Part shown: positions 20,675-28,945 of the stretch, one piece after another
Position numbering within the stretch: position 1 is the stretch's first letter
Layout of the letters: each line of letters begins with the position of its first letter
Assembly (NCBI RefSeq): GCF_016623495.1
Contig: NZ_JAEHHL010000007.1
Coordinates: forward strand, 124,001-188,000
Source: Thermohalobaculum xanthum
GTDB taxonomy: Bacteria > Pseudomonadota > Alphaproteobacteria > Rhodobacterales > Rhodobacteraceae
Length of the DNA: 64,000 nt
Reading direction: 5' to 3'
The notes under the pieces: model-generated
What the model was told of the DNA's origin: nothing
Seen by the model: only the letters and a program-made list of their open reading frames with translations
The model's database searches: none
Translations under genes and position numbers: made by a program

Positions 20675-23362
20675 ATGGATGTCATCGTCTTCGGCCTTGG
20701 GCTGTTCGCGCTGCTGATGACGCTTGTCGCGCTGGGCGTTCCGATCGCCCGCGCGCTGGGCCTGCCGTTTCCGGTCATCGTCGCGGCCTCCGGCATCACC
20801 TACGGCACCGTGACCCTGATGACCGGCTTCCAGCTCACGGGAGGCGGCGTCGAGAGTTTCGATCTGTGGTTCCTGAGCTCGATCGCCTTCGACAGCCGCA
20901 CGCTGCTCTACGTGTTCCTGCCGCCGCTCCTGTTCGAGATGGCGCTGGCGATCAATGTGCGCCGGCTGATCGACGACCTCGCCGCCGTGGTGCTGCTCGC
21001 GGTCTTTGCGGTGGTCGTGGCCACGGCGGGGGTCGGCCTCGCGGTCTGGGGCGTCTCGCCGCTCGGCCTGGTCGCCTGCCTGATGCTGGGCGCGGCGGTC
21101 GCCACCACCGATCCCGCCGCGGTGGTGACCACCTTCCGCGAGATCGGCGCGCCACGCCGCCTGATGGTGCTGCTCGAGGGCGAGAGCCTGCTCAACGATG
21201 CGGCTGCCATCGCGATCTTCGCGGTGCTGCTGGAGATCGCGTCGCAGATCAACGTCCCGGACCCCGGCATGGCGGTGACCGAGTTCCTGCGCAGCTTCGG
21301 CGGCGGCGCGGTGGTCGGGCTCGGCGTGGGCTACGTGGCCTCGCGTCTCTACCCGGTGCTGGGCCGCTCGGCGGTGGCCGAGACCTCGATGACCGTCGCG
21401 CTCGCCTATGGAACCTACCTGATCGCAGATGCGGGCCTCGGCGTCTCGGGCGTCGTCGCGGTCGTCTTCGCGGGCGCGCTCACGGGCACGGTCGGGTTCG
21501 TGCGGATGGGCCCCGGCAACTGGGCGACCGTGCGGGCGGTGTGGACCCAGATCGGGTTCTGGGCCAATGGCTTCGTGCTTCTCCTCGTGGCCACCCTGAC
21601 GCCCGGACTGATCTCGGGGCTCACCTGGGAGATGGTGCTGCTGGTCCCGGCCGTCTACATCGGCGCCTTCGGTGCGCGCGCGCTCATCCTGTTCGCGGTG
21701 CTTCCGGTGATCGAACTCTTCACCCGGACCGAGAACATGACGACGCCGCAGAAGCTTCTGGTGCTCTGGGGCGGCGTGCGCGGGGCGGTGACCTTGGTGC
21801 TGGCGCTGGCGCTGACCGAGATCGACGCCCTCGGCACCGATGCGCCCATTGTCGGCGCGCTCGCCGCGGCCTTCACGTTGACGACACTGGTGATCAACGC
21901 CTCGACCCTGGCCTTCGTCACCCATTACCTGGGGCTCAACCGCCTCTCGCCCACCGACCTCGCGATCCGCGAGCGCATCGTCGCGGGCTCGATCGAGCGC
22001 GTGCGCAACGTCATCACCGACCTTGCCCGCAAGCGCGCGCTCGAGGACGAGGCGATCGAAGCCGTCGAGGAGACCCTTGCCGCGCAGATGCGCGAGGCCG
22101 AGAGCGCGACCGGAGGGCTGCGGATCCCCTTTGGCGAGCGTCTGAGGGTCGGTCTTGCCATCCTGGGTGCGCAGGAGGGGCGCCTGGTGCGCCGTGCCTT
22201 CGAGGAGGGGGCCATCGGCCCGCGCGTGACCAACTACATGCGCCTCTTTTCCGAGCGCCTCGTCGACGCCGCGCGCGTCGACGGTCGCGACGGCTACGAA
22301 GAGACCTTCGAGCGCGAGCTGCGATCGGCCCGCGCGTTCCGGGTCGCGGTGGCCCTTCACCGGCTCACCGGGTGGGACGGCCTGCTCCGCCAGCGCATCG
22401 AGATCCGGCTGACCGCCTTGCTCGAGGGCGAACGGATCCTGCGCGACCTCGTGCGGTTCGCCGAGAGCACCCTCGGCCCGATGATAGGCGACGACGCCGC
22501 GGGGAACCTGCGCGCGCTGATCGCCTACCGCCTCGAGCGGGTCGAGGAGGAGATCGAGGCCGTCAGCCTGCAATACCCGTCCTATGTCGCCGACATGGAA
22601 AGGCTGCTGCTGCTGCGCGCCGCGATCCGGCGCGAGCGTCAGCAGTTCGCCCGCCTGTTGAATGACGGGATCATCGGGCAGGAGCTGCATGACAGCCTTG
22701 CGGCCGAACTCGACCGCCGCGAGCGTCCGCTGGCGCGCCCGCCGCGCCTCGACCTCGCGCTCAAGCCGCGCGACCTGGTCGAGCGGGTGCCGCTCTTCCA
22801 GGGCCTCGACAAGCGCCAGCGCCGCGCGATCGCGCGGCGGCTCCGGACGCATCTGGTCGCGCCAGAGGAAGTGATCCTCGAGACGGGAACCCGCGGCGAC
22901 AAGATGTTCTTTATCGCGTCCGGCGCCGTCGAGGTGCGCGGCACAGGCGAGCCGCTGCAGCTCTCGAACGGCGAATTCTTCGGCGAGATCGCGCTGATCA
23001 GCCCGATGAGGCGGCGCCAGACCGCAGTCGTCTCGCTGGGTTTCGGCCGGCTCCTCACCCTCTCGCGCGACGACTTCGCAAAGCTGGTCCGGCGCGAGCC
23101 CGACATCGAGGCAACGATCCGCGAAGCCGCGGCGCGCCAGCTCGACCTCGGTTTCCGCGGACGTGTCATCGACGCGCCGCGGACCGAGGCGCGCCTTGCC
23201 AGCGCCAGCGCCATCCCCGTCACGCGGCCCGCAACGCCGCCCGCGGCCGCTTCGGCGGACGACGCGCGCGAAGGGACGCCGGGCGAGCCGCCCGCGATGC
23301 CCGATCGCGACGACGACGAGAGCACGGGGCCCGAAATCACGCCCAAATCGGGCACCCACTGA
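20675..23362 (+). CDS. Na+/H+ antiporter (CPA1) with C-terminal cyclic-nucleotide-binding domain
   Basis: 895 residues. Residues about 1-420 form a 12-13-helix CPA1 exchanger with the ion-site motifs ATTDPAAV and EGESLLNDAAAIAIF. A long helical cytoplasmic linker follows (about 420-690), then a cNMP/CRP-like sensor domain (about 695-830, DKMFFIASGAVEV and NGEFFGEIALISPMRRRQT, the phosphate-cassette region). The last 60 residues are low-complexity and acidic. The layout resembles plant SOS1 and several bacterial NhaP-type exchangers. It would expel Na+ (or K+) for H+, gated by a nucleotide or by its regulatory domain. Flanked by two universal stress proteins. Confidence 0.9.
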   Translation: MDVIVFGLGLFALLMTLVALGVPIARALGLPFPVIVAASGITYGTVTLMTGFQLTGGGVESFDLWFLSSIAFDSRTLLYVFLPPLLFEMALAINVRRLIDDLAAVVLLAVFAVVVATAGVGLAVWGVSPLGLVACLMLGAAVATTDPAAVVTTFREIGAPRRLMVLLEGESLLNDAAAIAIFAVLLEIASQINVPDPGMAVTEFLRSFGGGAVVGLGVGYVASRLYPVLGRSAVAETSMTVALAYGTYLIADAGLGVSGVVAVVFAGALTGTVGFVRMGPGNWATVRAVWTQIGFWANGFVLLLVATLTPGLISGLTWEMVLLVPAVYIGAFGARALILFAVLPVIELFTRTENMTTPQKLLVLWGGVRGAVTLVLALALTEIDALGTDAPIVGALAAAFTLTTLVINASTLAFVTHYLGLNRLSPTDLAIRERIVAGSIERVRNVITDLARKRALEDEAIEAVEETLAAQMREAESATGGLRIPFGERLRVGLAILGAQEGRLVRRAFEEGAIGPRVTNYMRLFSERLVDAARVDGRDGYEETFERELRSARAFRVAVALHRLTGWDGLLRQRIEIRLTALLEGERILRDLVRFAESTLGPMIGDDAAGNLRALIAYRLERVEEEIEAVSLQYPSYVADMERLLLLRAAIRRERQQFARLLNDGIIGQELHDSLAAELDRRERPLARPPRLDLALKPRDLVERVPLFQGLDKRQRRAIARRLRTHLVAPEEVILETGTRGDKMFFIASGAVEVRGTGEPLQLSNGEFFGEIALISPMRRRQTAVVSLGFGRLLTLSRDDFAKLVRREPDIEATIREAAARQLDLGFRGRVIDAPRTEARLASASAIPVTRPATPPAAASADDAREGTPGEPPAMPDRDDDESTGPEITPKSGTH

Positions 23363-23515
23363 GCGTTCCGGCGGAGATGCGTCCGCGCCGCGAGCCGCGT
23401 TCGTGGCCTCGACCGGCCCCAGGCCACGCCGCTGTGCCGCTGGCCGTCGCTGCTTGCGCAGCCCCGAGAGAACCGACAGAGTGACCGCTTGGGCAACCTC
23501 CCGGGGAGACCGCCG

Positions 23516-23971
23516 GTGCGCAAGTTCATGGTCGTCGTCGACGAGACACCGGAATGCCAGAACGCGATGCGCTTCGCCGCGCGTCGCGCACAGCGCACCG
23601 AGGGCGGCGTGCTGATGCTCTACGTCATCCAGCCCGAAGAGTTCCAGCACTGGATGGGCGTGGCCGAGGTGATGCGCGCCGAGGCCCGCGCCCAGGCCGA
23701 GGACCGGCTGAACGAACTGGCCGAGGAACTGCGTCAACTGGCGGGGATCACGCCCGAGTTCGCCATCCGCGAGGGCAAGCGCTCCGAGGAGGTGCTGCAG
23801 ATGATCGAGGAGGACCCCGAGATCGGCGTCCTCGTGCTGGGCGCCGGCGAAGGCGAAAGCCCGGGCCCCCTGGTCAGTCACCTCGTCGCCAAGCTGGGCG
23901 GCCGCATGCGCGTTCCCGTGACCGTGGTGCCGGGCGGCCTGAGCCTTCAGCGGATCGACGAGATCAGCTGA
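23516..23971 (+). CDS. Universal stress protein, single UspA domain
   Basis: 151 residues from GTG 23516, chosen because GGGGAG lies seven bases upstream and the Usp fold starts immediately (RKFMVVVDETPEC). The usual G-x2-G-x9-G ATP motif is replaced by LGAGEGESPGPLVSHLV, so ATP binding is uncertain. A TTG at 23489 would add nine residues but has no better ribosome site. Third gene of the stress-type block, 153 bp after the antiporter. Confidence 0.85.
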   Translation: MRKFMVVVDETPECQNAMRFAARRAQRTEGGVLMLYVIQPEEFQHWMGVAEVMRAEARAQAEDRLNELAEELRQLAGITPEFAIREGKRSEEVLQMIEEDPEIGVLVLGAGEGESPGPLVSHLVAKLGGRMRVPVTVVPGGLSLQRIDEIS

Positions 23972-24069
23972 TCCGCGCCCGTCCGGGCGCGAACGATCGC
24001 GTGAACCTCCCTTGAAATCGAACCGTCATCCGGACGACACTGAAGTGTCACAACTTCGGATGAGCAGCC

Positions 24070-24819
24070 ATGCTGCGCTATGCGCCACACCTGACCCTTT
24101 CGACCTATACCGACGACCGGCAGGAAATCCCGGCCGTGTGGCGCATGTGGTTGCCGCTCGCCGCGGCCATTGCGGTGCTCGTCCTGCATCACACCGTCCC
24201 CGACTGGACGTGGCGCCGTCTCTTCGCCGAGGGCTGGGGCGTGATCGAACTGGCGCATTTCGTGATCCCTCTCGCGGCCTGCGTCGTCGCGGTCCAGGCG
24301 CTCGTGGCGACGCCGCGCGGAACCAGCGCGGCCTTGCGGGCGTGGCTCGCGGCGCTGGCGCTCGGATGCTTCTACATCGCGGGCGAGGAGCACAGCTGGG
24401 GACAGCATTTCTTCGGATGGGAGACCCCCGAGGGCTGGTCCGCGATCAACCGCCAGGACGAGACCAACCTGCACAACACGACCTCGTGGCTCAATCACAA
24501 GCCGCGCGTTCTCCTCAACCTCGGCGTGCTGTTCGGCAGCATCCTGATCCCGCTTGCCCTGGCGCGGGGCGTCGCGCGCAAGACCATCGGACACCTGAGC
24601 TTCGTGCTGCCGGGCCGGAGCTGCCATGTGCTCGGATATCTCGTCCTGTTCTACATGGTCTGGGATTCGGGCCGGAAAGCGGGCTACCTGCCCTATATCT
24701 CGCCCCGCGACGCCGAGATGCACGAGCTTTTTCTCTATAGCTACCTGCTCGTCTACGCGATCACGCTGCGCAACCGGATCAGGCGCTGGCCCGGCGAACT
24801 GACGGAAAAGCTCGGGTAA
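24070..24819 (+). CDS. Uncharacterised integral membrane protein with GEEHSWGQ motif
   Basis: 249 residues with about six hydrophobic helices. Not assigned to a named function. The conserved-looking block between helices (about 117-148) contains GEEHSWGQHFFG, TPEGW, IN-x-QDETNLHN: several His, Glu, Gln and Asn residues at a membrane face, which looks like a catalytic or metal-binding site. I have seen this pattern in unannotated bacterial membrane proteins. The ATG follows a short spacer after GGATGAGCAGCC, a weak ribosome site. The stop codon abuts an ICE-like iron box that belongs to the next gene. Confidence 0.75.
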   Translation: MLRYAPHLTLSTYTDDRQEIPAVWRMWLPLAAAIAVLVLHHTVPDWTWRRLFAEGWGVIELAHFVIPLAACVVAVQALVATPRGTSAALRAWLAALALGCFYIAGEEHSWGQHFFGWETPEGWSAINRQDETNLHNTTSWLNHKPRVLLNLGVLFGSILIPLALARGVARKTIGHLSFVLPGRSCHVLGYLVLFYMVWDSGRKAGYLPYISPRDAEMHELFLYSYLLVYAITLRNRIRRWPGELTEKLG

Positions 24820-24836
24820 TTTAGAATCATTCTTGA
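24820..24836 (+). promoter_or_regulatory. Putative Irr (ICE) iron-control box upstream of nfu
   Basis: The sequence TTTAGAA-TCA-TTCTTGA matches 15 of 17 positions of the inverted repeat TTTAGAA-N3-TTCTAAA known as the ICE motif, the target of the haem/iron-sensing regulator Irr in alphaproteobacteria. It lies directly after the stop of the membrane-protein gene and 53 bp before the ATG of an Fe-S cluster gene, which is the kind of gene Irr controls. Motif seen; regulation inferred. Confidence 0.6.
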
Positions 24837-24889
24837 TTTCGGTCTCGCCGGGGTGCATCTCTAGTGCAACCTGACGAAAGGCCTCAGTT

Positions 24890-25447
24890 ATGTTCATCCA
24901 GACCGAAGCGACGCCCAATCCGCAGACGCTCAAGTTCCTGCCCGGCCAGCCGGTGATGCAGCAGGGCTCGGCGGATTTCCCCAGCCGCGACGGCTCCGAG
25001 GTCTCGCCGCTGGCGGCGCGGATCTTCTCGGTCGACGGCGTCACCGGCGTGTTCCTCGGGCCTGATTTCGTGACCGTCACCAAGGGCGACGCCGAGTGGG
25101 CGCATCTCAAGCCCGCGATTCTTGGCGCGATCATGGAGCACTACGCCTCGGGCGCGCCCGTCATGCAGGGCGAGGCACCGACCGTCGGCCATGCGGCACA
25201 TGACGGGCCGGACGCCGAGATCGTGGGCCAGATCAAGGAGTTGCTGGATACGCGCGTGCGCCCGGCGGTGGCCCAGGACGGCGGCGACATCACGTTCCAC
25301 GGCTTCGATCGCGGTGTCGTCTACCTGCACATGCAGGGCGCCTGCGCGGGCTGCCCGTCCTCGACGCTGACGCTCAAGCACGGCATCGAGAACCTGCTGC
25401 GCCACTACATCCCCGAGGTGGTCGAGGTCCGGCCGGTCGGGGTCTGA
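24890..25447 (+). CDS. Nfu-type iron-sulfur cluster scaffold/carrier protein
   Basis: 185 residues. An Nfu N-terminal domain (about 1-88, MFIQTEATPNPQTLKFLPG) is followed by the NifU C-terminal domain (about 105-180) with the cluster-binding CAGCPS motif and the family block RPAVAQDGGDITF. It carries a [4Fe-4S] cluster to client proteins in the cytoplasm. Complete length for the family. Likely iron-regulated through the ICE-like box upstream; followed in the same direction by tsaB and rimI. Confidence 0.93.
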   Translation: MFIQTEATPNPQTLKFLPGQPVMQQGSADFPSRDGSEVSPLAARIFSVDGVTGVFLGPDFVTVTKGDAEWAHLKPAILGAIMEHYASGAPVMQGEAPTVGHAAHDGPDAEIVGQIKELLDTRVRPAVAQDGGDITFHGFDRGVVYLHMQGACAGCPSSTLTLKHGIENLLRHYIPEVVEVRPVGV

Positions 25448-25492
25448 GCCCGGCCCGCCGCGCTCGGCTCGCCGTAACCGACGACTGCCCCT

Positions 25493-26128
25493 TTGCTCCT
25501 CGCCATCGACACATCGGCAGGGCAATGCGCCGTGGCGCTCGACACGGGCGCGTCGGTGGTGTCGCGGCGCGAGGATATGACCAAGGGCCACGCCGAGCGA
25601 CTCTTCCCGATGATCGATGCCGTGCTGGACGAGGCCAGGGCCGCGCCGGGCGCCATCGCGCGCATCGCGGTCTGCACGGGGCCCGGCTCGTTCACCGGAC
25701 TGCGGTTGGGCATCGCCGCCGCGCGCGGCCTCGCGCTTGGCCTCGGTTGCGAGGTCGTGGGCGTCTCGCGGCTCGAGGCGCTGGCGGCGGAGGCGCGCCA
25801 CAAGGCGCATGGCCACCCCGTCGCCGTCGCCCTGGCGCTGCGGACTGACGTGGCAGTGGTGCAGTGCTTCGCGACCGACGGCGCACCGCTTGGCCCGCCC
25901 GAGCGGGTGAGCACCGCCGCGCTCGAATCCGTGATGCCGCCGCTTGCGCTGCGGATCGGAGACGTCGCGGAACTGAGGTCCATCCTTCCCGCAAGCCTCC
26001 CCGATCCCGCCGTCATCGCCACGCTCGGCGCCGCGCGCACGCCGGGCGAGCCGCCCGCGCCGCTCTACCTGCGCGACGCCGATGCGGCCCTGCCGCGCGA
26101 GGCCCCTCCGGCGATCCTCGACGCATGA
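25493..26128 (+). CDS. tsaB: tRNA t6A biosynthesis protein TsaB
   Basis: 211 residues of the ASKHA/Gcp-like fold. Start motif LLAIDTSAGQCAVAL, then GPGSFTGLRLGIAAARGLA, which is diagnostic for TsaB (YeaZ). TsaB pairs with TsaD and TsaE to make threonylcarbamoyl-adenosine at position 37 of ANN-decoding tRNAs. The only start giving the full first strand is TTG 25493. Its TGA overlaps the rimI ATG. Confidence 0.92.
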   Translation: MLLAIDTSAGQCAVALDTGASVVSRREDMTKGHAERLFPMIDAVLDEARAAPGAIARIAVCTGPGSFTGLRLGIAAARGLALGLGCEVVGVSRLEALAAEARHKAHGHPVAVALALRTDVAVVQCFATDGAPLGPPERVSTAALESVMPPLALRIGDVAELRSILPASLPDPAVIATLGAARTPGEPPAPLYLRDADAALPREAPPAILDA

Positions 26129-26610
26129 GCGAGGCCATCCGCCGCCTGCGCCATCCTCTCGATCCGAAGGATGCCGAGGCGATCGCCGCGCTGCTGCGCT
26201 CCAGCTTCGACACGCCCGAACAGGCCTGGGATGCCGTGGCCGTCTCGGATCTCGCCCGCGACGGCGCCCTGGTTGTCGCCGCGCCCTCGGGCTGCGCCGT
26301 GATCCGCGTCGCCTTGGACGAGGCCGAACTCCTGAGCATCGCCGTCACGCCCGAAGCCCGGAAACACGGCCTCGGCGCCCGCCTCCTGGCGGTGGCCGAG
26401 GCCGAGGCCCGCGCAGCCGGCGCGGCGCGCATGTTCCTCGAAGTCGCCGAGAGCAATGCGGCGGCGCGCGCGCTCTACGCCCACGCGGGCTACAGCCTGG
26501 CCGGACGCAGGCGCGGCTACTACCGCCGCGACGACGGGCGGCGCGAGGACGCGCTGGTGCTGGCCCGCGATCTCGGGCCGGGTGTCACGCCGACAGCGCC
26601 GCGCGCGTGA
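26125..26610 (+). CDS. rimI: Ribosomal-protein-alanine N-acetyltransferase RimI
   Basis: 161-residue GNAT enzyme. The acetyl-CoA loop is seen in VTPEARKHGLGARLL and the C-terminal LYAHAGYSLAGRRRGYYRR is characteristic of RimI, which acetylates the N-terminus of ribosomal protein S18. ATG 26125 overlaps the tsaB stop (ATGA); tsaB-rimI coupling is common in proteobacteria. Confidence 0.88.
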   Translation: MSEAIRRLRHPLDPKDAEAIAALLRSSFDTPEQAWDAVAVSDLARDGALVVAAPSGCAVIRVALDEAELLSIAVTPEARKHGLGARLLAVAEAEARAAGAARMFLEVAESNAAARALYAHAGYSLAGRRRGYYRRDDGRREDALVLARDLGPGVTPTAPRA

Positions 26611-26845
26611 AGGCGTCGAGCGGAAAGAACGTCTCGATCGTCAGTTCGGCCAGCCCCAGATCGAGCGCCGTGCCGAACACGGTCGTCATGCTGATGAAAC
26701 GCAGCACGCCCGCGTCGGTCTTCAGCTCCAGGGCCACGGCGATGCCTGCCCCGGCCTGACCGGACACGCCCGGCGGCCGGGCCCCTGGCGGCACCGGATA
26801 GCTCGCCAACTCGGCGGCCAGCCGGGCGATGGCCGGGTCGGGCAC
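26585..26845 (-). pseudogene. C-terminal remnant of an XRE/MmyB-type transcription regulator
   Basis: 86 codons from a GTG at 26845, with an in-frame TGA 24 bases upstream. The ending LRFISMTTVFGTALDLGLAELTIETFFPLD matches, in pattern, the last part of MmyB-like ligand-binding domains of XRE-family regulators (the short LRF...FGT...ELTIE...FFP blocks). No helix-turn-helix or the rest of the ligand domain is found upstream in any minus frame, so this looks like the tail of a deleted gene. It overlaps the 3' end of rimI by 26 bp on the opposite strand. Translation of the remnant is possible but unproven. Confidence 0.55.
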
Positions 26846-27197
26846 GGCCGGTCGCGACGAAGCTCAGCGGCCGCTGCGAGATTCGGCCTCCAGCGCGGTC
26901 GGCGTCTGGAAGCCCGTTCGCGCCGATTTCGCCAGTCCCGGACGGCAGACCACGTCGGACTGACGCGATCGCACCGCGCCCGCGTTCCCGGTGCGCGGCG
27001 CCGCTTGCCGGAACGCGCGGGACGGATTAGGTTCCGCGCCATGATGACCCGTGCCTCGATGAACTTCGCGCCGAGCGACCGCTCCCGCCTTCCCTGGCGG
27101 TTCTTCGCGTGCGCGGCGACGGGCCTTGCCGGCGGCTGAGCGACGGGGATCCCCCGCCACTCCACCCGACCGGCAGGCAGCTTCAGGACCAAGACCC
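26846..27197. other. Intergenic region before leuC
   Basis: 352 bp with no supported gene. A 32-codon plus-strand frame (27041-27139, starting MMTRASMN) is open but has no ribosome site or recognisable product. The leuC promoter is probably here; I cannot point to convincing -35/-10 boxes. Confidence 0.4.
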
Positions 27198-28598
27198 ATG
27201 GCAAAGACGCTCTACGACAAGATCTGGGACTCGCATGTTGTTCACGAGGCCGAGGACGGCACGTGCCTCCTCTACATCGACCGTCACCTCGTGCACGAAG
27301 TCACCAGCCCGCAGGCCTTCGAGGGGCTGCGCATGGCCGGGCGCCGCGTGCGCCACCCGGAATCGACCATTGCCGTGCCCGACCACAACGTGCCGACCGA
27401 CGTGAACCGCGCCGCCGGCATCGAGGACGAGCAAAGCCGCATCCAGGTCGAGGCGCTGCGCAAGAACGCCAAGGATTTCGGCGTCGAGATCTTCGATGTC
27501 GCCGACATCCGCCAGGGGATCGTCCACATCATCGGTCCCGAGCAGGGCCTGACCCAGCCCGGCATGACCATCGTCTGCGGCGACAGCCACACGGCGACGC
27601 ACGGCGCCTTTGGCGCGCTGGCGCACGGGATCGGCACGTCCGAGGTCGAGCACGTCCTCGCGACCCAGACGCTGATCCAGAAGAAATCCAAGAACATGAA
27701 GGTCGAGGTCACCGGCACCCTGCCGGTCGGCGTGACCGCCAAGGACGTCACCCTCTCGATCATCGGCGAGACCGGCACCGCCGGCGGCACCGGCCACGTG
27801 ATCGAGTATTGCGGCGAGGCGATCGAGGCGCTCTCGATGGAAGGCCGTATGACGGTCTGCAACATGGCGATCGAGGGTGGCGCCCGCGCCGGCCTGATCG
27901 CGCCCGACGAGAAGACCTTCGCCTATCTCAAGGGGCGCCCGCGCTCGCCGAAGGGCGAGGACTGGGAGAAGGCCGTGGCCTACTGGCGCACGCTCTTCAC
28001 CGACGAGGGCGCGCATTACGACCGCGTCCTGACGCTCGCGGCCGAGAAGATCGCGCCGGTCGTGACCTGGGGCACCAGCCCCGAGGACGTGCTGCCGATC
28101 ACCTCGACGGTCCCGCACCCCGAGGACTTCAAGGGCGGCAAGGTCGAGGCCGCACGCCGTGCGCTCGATTACATGGGGCTGACCCCCGGCATGCGGCTTC
28201 AGGACGTCGAGATCGACACGGTCTTCATCGGGTCCTGCACCAATGGCCGGATCGAGGATCTGCGCGAGGTCGCCCGCGTGATGGAAGGCCACAAGGTCAA
28301 GGACGGCCTGCGCGCCATGATCGTGCCGGGCTCGGGCCTCGTCCGCGCCCAGGCCGAGGAAGAGGGCATCGCCCAGAAGCTGATCGAGGCAGGCTTCGAC
28401 TGGCGCATGGCCGGCTGCTCGATGTGCCTCGGCATGAACCCCGATCAGCTGGCGCCGGGCGAGCGCTGCGCCTCGACCTCGAACCGCAACTTCGAGGGGC
28501 GGCAGGGCTACAAGGGCCGCACGCACCTGATGAGCCCCGCCATGGCGGCGGCGGCGGCGATCACGGGCCGGCTCACGGATGTGCGCGAGATTGCCTGA
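27198..28598 (+). CDS. leuC: 3-isopropylmalate dehydratase large subunit
   Basis: 466 residues, the usual LeuC length. Fe-S cluster cysteines are in FIGSCTNGR and [39 protein letters not shown] is the aconitase-family active-site block (shown here only in part: [10 protein letters not shown]). With LeuD it isomerises 2-isopropylmalate to 3-isopropylmalate in leucine synthesis. ATG 27198 opens the family N-terminus [10 protein letters not shown]. Unusually, leuD is 2.3 kb downstream, behind a hairpin and a lasso-peptide-like gene pair. Confidence 0.97.
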   Translation: MAKTLYDKIWDSHVVHEAEDGTCLLYIDRHLVHEVTSPQAFEGLRMAGRRVRHPESTIAVPDHNVPTDVNRAAGIEDEQSRIQVEALRKNAKDFGVEIFDVADIRQGIVHIIGPEQGLTQPGMTIVCGDSHTATHGAFGALAHGIGTSEVEHVLATQTLIQKKSKNMKVEVTGTLPVGVTAKDVTLSIIGETGTAGGTGHVIEYCGEAIEALSMEGRMTVCNMAIEGGARAGLIAPDEKTFAYLKGRPRSPKGEDWEKAVAYWRTLFTDEGAHYDRVLTLAAEKIAPVVTWGTSPEDVLPITSTVPHPEDFKGGKVEAARRALDYMGLTPGMRLQDVEIDTVFIGSCTNGRIEDLREVARVMEGHKVKDGLRAMIVPGSGLVRAQAEEEGIAQKLIEAGFDWRMAGCSMCLGMNPDQLAPGERCASTSNRNFEGRQGYKGRTHLMSPAMAAAAAITGRLTDVREIA

Positions 28599-28604
28599 CC
28601 TGCA

Positions 28605-28631
28605 GCGTGCCTGCCATCCCGGCAGGCACGC
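28605..28631 (+). terminator. Strong hairpin after leuC
   Basis: A perfect 11-bp stem, GCGTGCCTGCC (28605-28615) with GGCAGGCACGC (28621-28631), around the loop ATCCC, six bases after the leuC stop. No U-tract follows directly; the next T-rich stretch is TTTT at 28656. It could be a terminator or an RNA-stabilising 3' end that separates leuC from the genes behind it. Confidence 0.6.
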
Positions 28632-28655
28632 GCCTCTCGCCTTCAATCTGCCCAA

Positions 28656-28684
28656 TTTTCCGGGCAAACAATCCGACTTATAGT
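28656..28684 (+). promoter_or_regulatory. Candidate sigma-70 promoter for the lasso-like pair
   Basis: TTTTCC (28656-28661), a 17-base spacer and TATAGT (28679-28684), in a locally AT-rich stretch between the leuC hairpin and the small peptide gene. The -10 matches five of six positions, the -35 is poor. Inferred from sequence only. Confidence 0.35.
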
Positions 28685-28768
28685 TCATGACAATGTTTCG
28701 GCGCGACCCGCTGTAGTTCCTTGGGGGCAGGGGACCGGTTCGCGCGGACACGTGAAGGTGGAAGACAC

Positions 28769-28912
28769 ATGGACGCCTCTTGCAGAGAACAGCCGACGGC
28801 CGGCCGCAAGGCATGGACCCCTCCAACCCTTCATGTCATCCCGCTTTCCTCGACCGCTGCCAAGTCCTCGAACCACAGCGAGCAGACCCAGCAGAACGGC
28901 CGTTTCTCGTGA
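28769..28912 (+). CDS. Putative lasso-peptide (RiPP) precursor
   Basis: 47 residues from ATG 28769, with AAGGTGG seven bases upstream. The leader has the spacing of paeninodin-type lasso precursors: W16-x2-P19-x-L21-x7-T29, where the conserved threonine sits two residues before the cleavage site. Cutting after Ala30 would release AKSSNHSEQTQQNGRFS, with Ala1 as N-terminus and Glu8 in the position needed for an eight-residue isopeptide ring, leaving a nine-residue tail. 33 bp downstream begins an asparagine-synthetase-like gene of the lasso-cyclase kind. No leader-binding or peptidase gene is visible. The call rests on spacing and context, not on a database match. Confidence 0.6.
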   Translation: MDASCREQPTAGRKAWTPPTLHVIPLSSTAAKSSNHSEQTQQNGRFS

Positions 28913-28945
28913 CGCGCGCCGCGCGCGGAAGCTGACCCACCGCCA

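Noticed and set aside
20450-23881. 1143-codon open frame on the minus strand
   Set aside because: Complement of the antiporter and stress-protein genes; its composition (long His/Arg/Asp/Gln runs) is typical of antisense frames in GC-rich DNA.
27041-27139. 32-codon plus-strand ORF upstream of leuC as a leader peptide
   Set aside because: No leucine codon run, no ribosome site and no attenuator hairpins; not enough support.
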